This document shows, one piece after another, positions 7,474 to 12,904 of a DNA stretch of 12,904 nt (positions within the stretch are counted from its first letter, which is position 1; every line of letters starts with the position of its first letter). The translations under genes were made by a program, and so were the position numbers. The stretch is from an uncultured Lachnospiraceae bacterium. Its GTDB lineage: Bacteria > Bacillota > Clostridia > Lachnospirales > Lachnospiraceae. The notes under the pieces are model-generated. The model ran no database searches and had not been told where the DNA came from. It worked only from the letters and a program-made list of their open reading frames with translations. The stretch is taken from NCBI GenBank assembly GCA_902796375.1, contig CADBOW010000237.1:1-12904 (forward strand), written 5' to 3'.

Positions 7474-7491
7474 AATGAATATTTATGCATA
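7474..7491. promoter_or_regulatory. ARG box 1, upstream of the argD promoter
   Basis: AATGAATATTTATGCATA matches the ARG-box consensus at 17 of 18 positions; only one T of the right arm differs (G). Its centre is 41 bp from box 2, about four helical turns, so it lies on the same face of the helix. It lies between the end of tex and the argD promoter. Confidence 0.78.
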
Positions 7492-7500
7492 ATCACGAGT

Positions 7501-7514
7501 ATTCCAGCCGGAAT
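7501..7514 (-). other. Weak hairpin just after tex
   Basis: ATTCC (7501-7505) and GGAAT (7510-7514) form a 5-bp stem with a 4-nt loop directly after the tex stop. No T-run follows on the minus strand. It is too weak to call a terminator, so tex transcripts may read into argD. Confidence 0.25.
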
Positions 7515-7517
7515 CCG

Positions 7518-9674
7518 TTACAGGATCATGGACAGGCCGATCCTCTTCCTCTTCTGATCCACGGAAAGCACCTTGACTGTCACCACATCACCAACCGAGA
7601 CAACATCCAGCGGATGCTTCACAAACTTCTTGTTGGTCAGCTGGCTGATATGCACCAGTCCGTCCTGATGAACGCCGATATCCACAAATGCACCGAAGTC
7701 GATCACATTCCGGACAGTTCCCTTCAGGATCATTCCTTCTGTCAGGTCCTTCATGTCCAGCACGTCGGTCCTAAGTACCGGCTGAGGCATATCGGAACGG
7801 GGATCCCGGCCCGGCCGTGTCATTTCCGCCACCATATCACGAAGGGTAGGCTCACCTACCCCCAGACTCTCTGCGGTTTCTTTATAATCATTGATGAAAA
7901 TGACCGCCTTCCCTTCCTGCACGTCCTGCAGAGAGAAATGGCAGAGCTCCATCAGCTTCGCTGCAGCCTCATAGCTCTCCGGATGCACTCCGGTATTATC
8001 CAGCGGATTGCTTCCGTTTCGGATCCGCAGGAAGCCTGCACACTGTTCATAGGCCTTGGGGCCCAGCTTTGCAACCTTCAGGAGCTGCTTTCGCTCCGTA
8101 AATCCGCCCTCCTGCTCCCGATAAGCCACGATATTCTTCGCGATGGGCTTGGAGATTCCGGAAATGTACTCCAGCAGAGATGCGGAAGCCGTATTCAGAT
8201 CCACACCCACCTGATTCACGCAGTCCTCCACAACACCGCCCAGGGCTTCCTTCAGCCGCTTCTGGTTCATATCATGCTGATACTGACCGACGCCGATGGA
8301 TTCCGGCGTGATCTTCACCAGTTCGGCCAGAGGATCCTGAAGTCTGCGGGCGATGGATGCCGCACTTCTCTGTCCCACATCAAAATTCGGGAATTCCTCT
8401 GTGGCCAGGGCACTGGCGGAATAGACGGAAGCTCCTGCCTCATTTGTGATCACATATGCAATCTTTCTGCCCGGCTCCTCCTTCTTCATCTCATCCAGCA
8501 GTTCGGCCACGATCTGCTCCGATTCCCGGGAAGCCGTTCCGTTCCCGATGGAGATCAGATCGATCTTATATTTGCGGATCATTTTCTTGACCGTATCCTT
8601 CGCCGCACGGATCTTCACCGGATTTGTGGGAGCCGTAGGATAGACGACTGCCGTGTCCAGCACCTTCCCTGTGGGATCGGTCACTGCCAGCTTACAGCCG
8701 GTACGGAACGCGGGATCCCATCCCAAAACGGTCTTTCCGGCGATGGGCGGTTGCATCAGAAGCTGTCGCAGATTTTTACCGAATACGGTGATCGCTCCCT
8801 CCTCTGCGTTCTCGGTCAGCATGGAACGGATCTCACGCTCGATTGCAGGGGCGATCAGACGGCTGTAGGCATCCGCAACCGCGCTCCTCAGATATTCCGC
8901 CGTGCCAGCCTTCGGATCATGGATCATTTCGTGCTCCAGATAACGAAGGATTTCCTCCTCCGGAGCTTCTATGGAAACCGTCAGAACCTTCTCGGATTCT
9001 CCTCGGTTCAGTGCCAATACCCGATACCCGGTGATCTTCTTCACGGGCTCCTGGAAATCATAATAGGTTTCGTAAGGCGTTTCCTGTTCCGGATCCTTGG
9101 CCAGGGAACGGATCACACCCTTCTGCATGGTCCGGTTCCGGATCTCCGTCCGGAAATCCGCCTCATCCGATATGGTTTCCGCGATGATATCCAGGGCTCC
9201 CCGGATAGCATCCTGCGCAGATTCCACGCCCTTCTCCTGGGAAATGAAGCGCTCCGCCTCCTTCTCCACATCCGTGGAAGGCTGCTCCAGCCGGATCAGA
9301 TTTGCCAGCGGTTCCAGGCCCTTCTCCTTCGCAACGCTTGCCCTGGTTTTTCTCTTCTGCTTATAGGGCCGATACAGATCCTCCACAGCCACCAGGGTTT
9401 CCGCTGCACGAATGGCCTGCTCCAGTTCCTCTGTCAGCTTCTCCTGCTCACGGATGGATGAGATCACTGCTTCCTTACGTTCTTCCAGATTCCGAAGATA
9501 GGTAAGCCTCTCTCCCAGCTGACGCAGCTGCTCATCATTCAGCGTTCCGGTAACCTCCTTCCGGTAACGCGCGATAAAGGGAATGGTGCATCCCTCATCG
9601 ATCAGCTTGACAGCCGCTTCCACCTGCCACTCTTTAACTTCAAGTTCCCTGGCGATCACCTGCGTGATATTCAT
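7518..9674 (-). CDS. tex: Tex family RNA-binding transcription accessory protein
   Basis: A 718-residue cytoplasmic protein, within the usual Tex range, thought to bind RNA and act on transcription or RNA turnover. Domains in order, from the chosen start: helical Tex N-terminal domain (about 1-190, including CTIPFIARYRKEVTG); YqgF/RNase-H-like fold (about 310-440, opening with GKTVLGWDPAFRTGCKLAV); the conserved segment DVGQRSAASIARRLQDP and ESIGVGQYQHDM (about 432-469); helix-hairpin-helix units (about 487-550, VGVDLNTASASLLEYISGI and GGFTERKQLLKV); and a C-terminal S1 domain (about 642-718, GTVRNVIDFGAFVDIGVHQDGLVHIS). The ATG at 9674 is chosen because GGAGG at 9681-9685 is 6 nt upstream. 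An in-frame TTG at 9713 would overlap the preceding gene and add a non-Tex-like tail. It begins 28 bp after the ABC exporter gene and is probably read with it. Confidence 0.96.
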   Translation of the reverse strand: MNITQVIARELEVKEWQVEAAVKLIDEGCTIPFIARYRKEVTGTLNDEQLRQLGERLTYLRNLEERKEAVISSIREQEKLTEELEQAIRAAETLVAVEDLYRPYKQKRKTRASVAKEKGLEPLANLIRLEQPSTDVEKEAERFISQEKGVESAQDAIRGALDIIAETISDEADFRTEIRNRTMQKGVIRSLAKDPEQETPYETYYDFQEPVKKITGYRVLALNRGESEKVLTVSIEAPEEEILRYLEHEMIHDPKAGTAEYLRSAVADAYSRLIAPAIEREIRSMLTENAEEGAITVFGKNLRQLLMQPPIAGKTVLGWDPAFRTGCKLAVTDPTGKVLDTAVVYPTAPTNPVKIRAAKDTVKKMIRKYKIDLISIGNGTASRESEQIVAELLDEMKKEEPGRKIAYVITNEAGASVYSASALATEEFPNFDVGQRSAASIARRLQDPLAELVKITPESIGVGQYQHDMNQKRLKEALGGVVEDCVNQVGVDLNTASASLLEYISGISKPIAKNIVAYREQEGGFTERKQLLKVAKLGPKAYEQCAGFLRIRNGSNPLDNTGVHPESYEAAAKLMELCHFSLQDVQEGKAVIFINDYKETAESLGVGEPTLRDMVAEMTRPGRDPRSDMPQPVLRTDVLDMKDLTEGMILKGTVRNVIDFGAFVDIGVHQDGLVHISQLTNKKFVKHPLDVVSVGDVVTVKVLSVDQKRKRIGLSMIL

Positions 9675-9680
9675 AATAAA

Positions 9681-9685
9681 CCTCC
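9681..9685 (-). promoter_or_regulatory. Ribosome binding site deciding the tex start
   Basis: GGAGG on the minus strand with a 6-nt AT-rich spacer (TTTATT) before ATG. It lies in the 28-bp gap after the ABC exporter gene and fixes the tex start at 9674 rather than the longer frame. Confidence 0.85.
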
Positions 9686-9702
9686 ATGTACTGCTATCAT
9701 TT

Positions 9703-11439
9703 CTATGACTCAAACTGGCTGTTATACAGCTCAGCGTAGAATCCTCCCTGTTCGAGCAGCGATGTGTGATCCCCCTGCTCGATGATATTTCCGTCCTTCA
9801 TGACCAGGATCACGTCCGCCTCCTGGATCGTGGAAAGACGATGCGCTACGATAAAGCTGGTCCTGCCCTTCATCATTTTCGCAAAGGATCTCTGGATCCT
9901 ATGCTCCGTGCGGGTATCGATGGATGACGTAGCCTCATCCAGGATCAGCATGGGCGGAAGCCGCAGCATGACCCTCGTAATACAGAGCAGCTGCTTCTGC
10001 CCCTGGGACAGACTTCCTCCGTCCTCTCCCAGGATCGTATCATATCCTTCCGGCATCCGCCGGATAAACCGGTCGGCATGGGTCAGCCTTGCCGCCTCAC
10101 GGATCTCTTCATCGGTGGCATCCGGCTTCCCGTAGGCGATATTATCCCGAACCGATGCCCTCTTCAGCCATGTCTCCTGGAGAACCATGCCGTAATTGTC
10201 CCTAAGACTGCGCCTGGTCATCTGCCGGATATCGGTTCCCTCCACGGTGATCCTTCCCCGGTCCACGTCATAGAACCGCATCAGCAGGTTGATCAGCGTT
10301 GACTTTCCGCAGCCGGTGGGGCCTACGATGGCCACCCGCTGGCCGGGAGCTACCTTAAGATTGATATCCGTAAGAAGTGTTTTATCCTTATCATAGGAGA
10401 AATGAACCTCATCCAGCATCACTTCTCCCTTCGCCTCCGTCAGAACCACCGCATTCTCCGGCTCCTCCGGTTCCTGCTTCTCCTCCAGAAGCTCGAACAG
10501 CCGCTCGGCACAGGCCAGCGAATTCTGCAGCTCCGTGATCACACCGGAGATCTCATTAAAGGGCTTGGTATACTGATTCGCATAGCTGAGGAAGCAGGTC
10601 AGTTCTCCCACCGTCAGCCGTCCGGTAACCGCAAAAATCGCTCCCAGGATCCCAACGCCTGCATAGATCAGATTATTCACAAACCGTGTGCCCGGATTTG
10701 TGAGAGACGAATAAAATGTAGCCTTCTTCGAAGCATCCGCCAGACGGTCATTTACCTCACGGAACCGTTCTTCTGCCGTCTCTTCATATCCGAAGGCCTG
10801 AACCACCTTCTCATTTCCGATCATTTCCTCCACCAGGCCCGTAAGCTCTCCCCGCTCTACCGACTGTCTGCGGAACAGATGAAAGGTTCGCTTCGCGATG
10901 AAGGAGGCCAGAAACAGCGATGCCGGCGTAAGGACGATGACCAGTGCCGCGATCCATCCGTTCAGAAGGAACATGAATACGATGGTCAGAACAATGGTGG
11001 TAAGTCCTGAAAACAGCTGTGAAAATCCCAGAAGCAGACCATCTGAGAACTGATCGATATCTCCGATCATCCTGGAAACGATGTCACCTGCGGACTGCCG
11101 GTCGATATATTCCAGCGGAAGGCTCTGCATATGATCAAATGCTCTGGTCCGTATATCCCGTACCACATGATACACGATCCGATTATTGATCGCACTCTGC
11201 AGCCATTGTGTGAAGAACGCCACCAGTGTCAGGACCAGAAACCAGATTATGATCTTTGTAAGAAGCTCAAATTCCACATTTCCTGGTCCGAGAATATGAT
11301 CCACAGCCCGTCCGGCCAGGATCGGCGAATACAGCTGCAGGACCACGGTGGCCGCGCTGAGCAGGAGCGAAAGGATCAGAAACGGAAGATACGGTCTCAG
11401 GAAGTGCAATATCTTCCGCAGGTTTTTCTTTCTATTCAT
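9703..11439 (-). CDS. ABC exporter half-transporter, consensus-site subunit (permease-ATPase fusion)
   Basis: A 578-residue membrane protein with an N-terminal six-helix exporter domain (about 1-310, helices starting near 16 and 60) and a C-terminal ATPase (about 338-578). ATPase motifs: Walker A GPTGCGKST (373-381), Q-loop Q421, signature LSQGQ (477-481, changed from LSGGQ), Walker B MLILDE with catalytic Glu502, and switch His533 in VAHRLS. Its Walker and switch residues are complete while its signature is altered. This complements the upstream subunit, which has the reverse pattern, as in heterodimeric exporters such as BmrCD, LmrCD and TM287/288. The ATG overlaps the end of the upstream gene by 8 bp (ATGAATAG), with AGGGGGTGA (11446-11454) 6 nt before it, so the two are translationally coupled. 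The substrate is not visible; drugs, lipids or peptides are possible. Confidence 0.95.
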   Translation of the reverse strand: MNRKKNLRKILHFLRPYLPFLILSLLLSAATVVLQLYSPILAGRAVDHILGPGNVEFELLTKIIIWFLVLTLVAFFTQWLQSAINNRIVYHVVRDIRTRAFDHMQSLPLEYIDRQSAGDIVSRMIGDIDQFSDGLLLGFSQLFSGLTTIVLTIVFMFLLNGWIAALVIVLTPASLFLASFIAKRTFHLFRRQSVERGELTGLVEEMIGNEKVVQAFGYEETAEERFREVNDRLADASKKATFYSSLTNPGTRFVNNLIYAGVGILGAIFAVTGRLTVGELTCFLSYANQYTKPFNEISGVITELQNSLACAERLFELLEEKQEPEEPENAVVLTEAKGEVMLDEVHFSYDKDKTLLTDINLKVAPGQRVAIVGPTGCGKSTLINLLMRFYDVDRGRITVEGTDIRQMTRRSLRDNYGMVLQETWLKRASVRDNIAYGKPDATDEEIREAARLTHADRFIRRMPEGYDTILGEDGGSLSQGQKQLLCITRVMLRLPPMLILDEATSSIDTRTEHRIQRSFAKMMKGRTSFIVAHRLSTIQEADVILVMKDGNIIEQGDHTSLLEQGGFYAELYNSQFES

Positions 11440-12904
11440 GGACCGTCACCCCCTCTCCCGAAGGTGTGAAGGCGTCACCCAGCTCCTCTTCTCTCAGCTG
11501 GGATCTGCAGATCTCCCGGTAGGTGTCACAATCCCGAAGCAGCTCCGAGTGAGTACCGATCCCGGCCACCTCTCCGTCCTCCAGGACAATGATACGATCC
11601 GCGGCACGTACGGTAGATACGCGCTGTGAAACCAGGAACGTGGTCATCCAGCGGGTTTTCTCCTTCAATGCCTTCCGAAGGGCTGCATCTGTCGCAAAAT
11701 CAAGCGCGGATGCACTGTCATCCAGGATCAGGATCTTCGGCTTACGGACCAGCGCTCTGGCGATGGTCAGTCTCTGTCTCTGACCTCCGGACAGATTTCT
11801 GCCTCCCTGATTCAGTTCATAATCCAATCCGTTCTCCTTGCTGTTCACGAAGCTCTGTGCCTGTGCGGTATGGATCGCATCCCAAAGCTCTTCCTCTGAA
11901 GCATTCGGATCTCCCCACCGCAGATTCTCCCGGATGGTTCCGGAGAAAAGCACAGCCTTCTGCGGAACCACTCCGATGGTTTCCCTGAGCTGCTGCTTCG
12001 GATATTCCCTGATATCCACACCGTCGATCTCGATGGTCCCTGCCGACGCCTCATAGAATCTGGGGATCAGGTTCACCAGAGAGCTCTTTCCGGAACCGGT
12101 TCCTCCGATCACTCCGATGGTTTCTCCTGCCATAGCCCGGAAGCTCACATGCTCTATCGCATTTTCCATAGCCCCGCTGTATTTCAGGCTCACGTCACGA
12201 AATTCAACTCTGGCGCCGTCCTTTCTCTCAACCTTTTCCTGCCGAAATCCGATGGAAGGTTCCACCGCCAGCACCTCTGACACACGTTTTCCCGCTGCTA
12301 TGGATTTCGTCATGGTAATGATCAGATTCGCCAGCTTGATCAGTTCCACCAGGATCTGGGACATATAATTCACAAGAGCAACCACCTGTCCCTGGGTAAG
12401 ATCTCCGGCATCCACACGGATGGCTCCGAAATGGATCAGTGCAGCGATCCCGAGATTCACGATGACATAGGTGGCCGGGTTCATAAATGCAGAGATCCGG
12501 CCCACGAACAGCTGGGATTTCATCAGCTGCCTTCCGGCCTCATCATATTCACGCTGCTCCTCTTCTTCTCTGTGGAATGCACGGATCACCCGAACTCCCA
12601 CCATATTCTCTCTGGTCAGCATGGCTACACGATCCAGACGATCCTGTACTCTTCGATACAGAGGGATCGATGCAAATGTAATGGAAAAAACCACCAGGAT
12701 CAGGATTGGAAGAACGATCAGGAAGATCACGGCGGTCTTTGCATCCACCGTAAAAGCCATGATCACGGCTCCGAATACGATAAACGGCGAACGAAGGAAG
12801 AGCCGGAGCACCATATTGACGCCCGTCTGAACCTGATTCGTATCACTGGTCATCCGGGTAACCAGCGTTGAGGTTCCCAGCTGATCCAGCTCCCCATATG
12901 ACAA
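11432..12904 (-). CDS. ABC exporter half-transporter, degenerate-site subunit (5' end outside the window)
   Basis: The C-terminal 490 residues of an exporter permease-ATPase. The frame is open to the window edge, and its first codon there (TTG) is internal, not a start. By comparison with the family about 90-100 residues with the first two membrane helices are missing. The ATPase begins near residue 232 of the fragment: Walker A GGTGSGKSS (267-275), Q-loop Q315, intact signature LSGGQRQR (371-378), Walker B ILILDD with Asp396 where the catalytic Glu is expected, and Gln427 where the switch His is expected (VSQRVS). Loss of both catalytic residues beside a perfect signature marks the degenerate-site partner of a heterodimer. 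It pairs with the next gene, whose start it overlaps by 8 bp. A short acidic tail ends the protein. Promoter and regulator lie beyond the window. Confidence 0.94.
   Translation of the reverse strand: MSYGELDQLGTSTLVTRMTSDTNQVQTGVNMVLRLFLRSPFIVFGAVIMAFTVDAKTAVIFLIVLPILILVVFSITFASIPLYRRVQDRLDRVAMLTRENMVGVRVIRAFHREEEEQREYDEAGRQLMKSQLFVGRISAFMNPATYVIVNLGIAALIHFGAIRVDAGDLTQGQVVALVNYMSQILVELIKLANLIITMTKSIAAGKRVSEVLAVEPSIGFRQEKVERKDGARVEFRDVSLKYSGAMENAIEHVSFRAMAGETIGVIGGTGSGKSSLVNLIPRFYEASAGTIEIDGVDIREYPKQQLRETIGVVPQKAVLFSGTIRENLRWGDPNASEEELWDAIHTAQAQSFVNSKENGLDYELNQGGRNLSGGQRQRLTIARALVRKPKILILDDSASALDFATDAALRKALKEKTRWMTTFLVSQRVSTVRAADRIIVLEDGEVAGIGTHSELLRDCDTYREICRSQLREEELGDAFTPSGEGVTVHE

Noticed and set aside
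7452..7480. Second argD promoter using TATAAT at 7452-7457
   Set aside because: No acceptable -35 lies at 16-18 bp and there is no extended -10. The AT-rich ARG-box region yields such hexamers by chance.
7485..9461. Open frame of 658 codons on the plus strand opposite tex
   Set aside because: It lies wholly antisense to a clear Tex protein. Its translation is rich in His, Arg, Leu and Ile with no recognisable domain, and no ribosome site precedes it. The frame is open because of the codon bias of tex.
9675..9713. Longer tex start (TTG at 9713)
   Set aside because: It would overlap the ABC gene end and add 13 residues unlike Tex starts. The GGAGG site clearly serves the ATG at 9674.
1..12904. 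Mobile elements, CRISPR, tRNA or rRNA, and the frequent GATCCG/CGGATC words across the window
   Set aside because: No transposase, terminal repeats, spaced direct repeats or cloverleaf were seen. The repeated words fall in coding frames and fit codon preference (ATC, CGG, CAG) rather than a dispersed repeat.

Overview
The window suggests a chromosomal segment of a Clostridia-type Firmicute, most likely Lachnospiraceae. This is inferred from moderate GC (about half, by eye), strong AGGAGG-like ribosome binding sites, ARG-box operators of the ArgR/AhrC type, and the protein families present. I see no phage, insertion sequence, CRISPR, tRNA or rRNA.

Layout: apart from the 3' tail of an unidentified plus-strand gene at the left edge, every gene lies on the minus strand, so they read right to left. 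The right end holds two half-size ABC exporter genes overlapping by 8 bp; the upstream one is cut by the window edge. Next, 28 bp downstream, comes tex, an RNA-binding transcription accessory protein. A 238-bp AT-rich region then carries the best regulatory signal in the window: an extended -10 promoter with at least three phased ARG boxes, one lying on the -35. It drives argD (acetylornithine-type aminotransferase), followed after 68 bp by an M18 aminopeptidase (apeA). Only 3 bp later comes a 1457-residue membrane hybrid sensor histidine kinase. A bidirectional terminator hairpin separates the kinase from the convergent gene at the left edge.

How the genes fit together: the two ABC halves look like an asymmetric heterodimeric exporter, with one degenerate and one consensus ATPase site divided between the chains. 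argD, apeA and the sensor kinase look like one transcription unit under arginine control. This would link amino-group metabolism, peptide breakdown and an extracytoplasmic sensor, but the functional link is inferred.

The most unusual point is in the sensor kinase. It has two predicted 7-bladed propellers, a Y_Y_Y domain, an HATPase domain with its main motifs, a complete receiver and a C-terminal Hpt domain with its histidine. However, the histidine of the HisKA H-box is replaced by asparagine (residue 813). The protein may therefore not autophosphorylate in the usual way.
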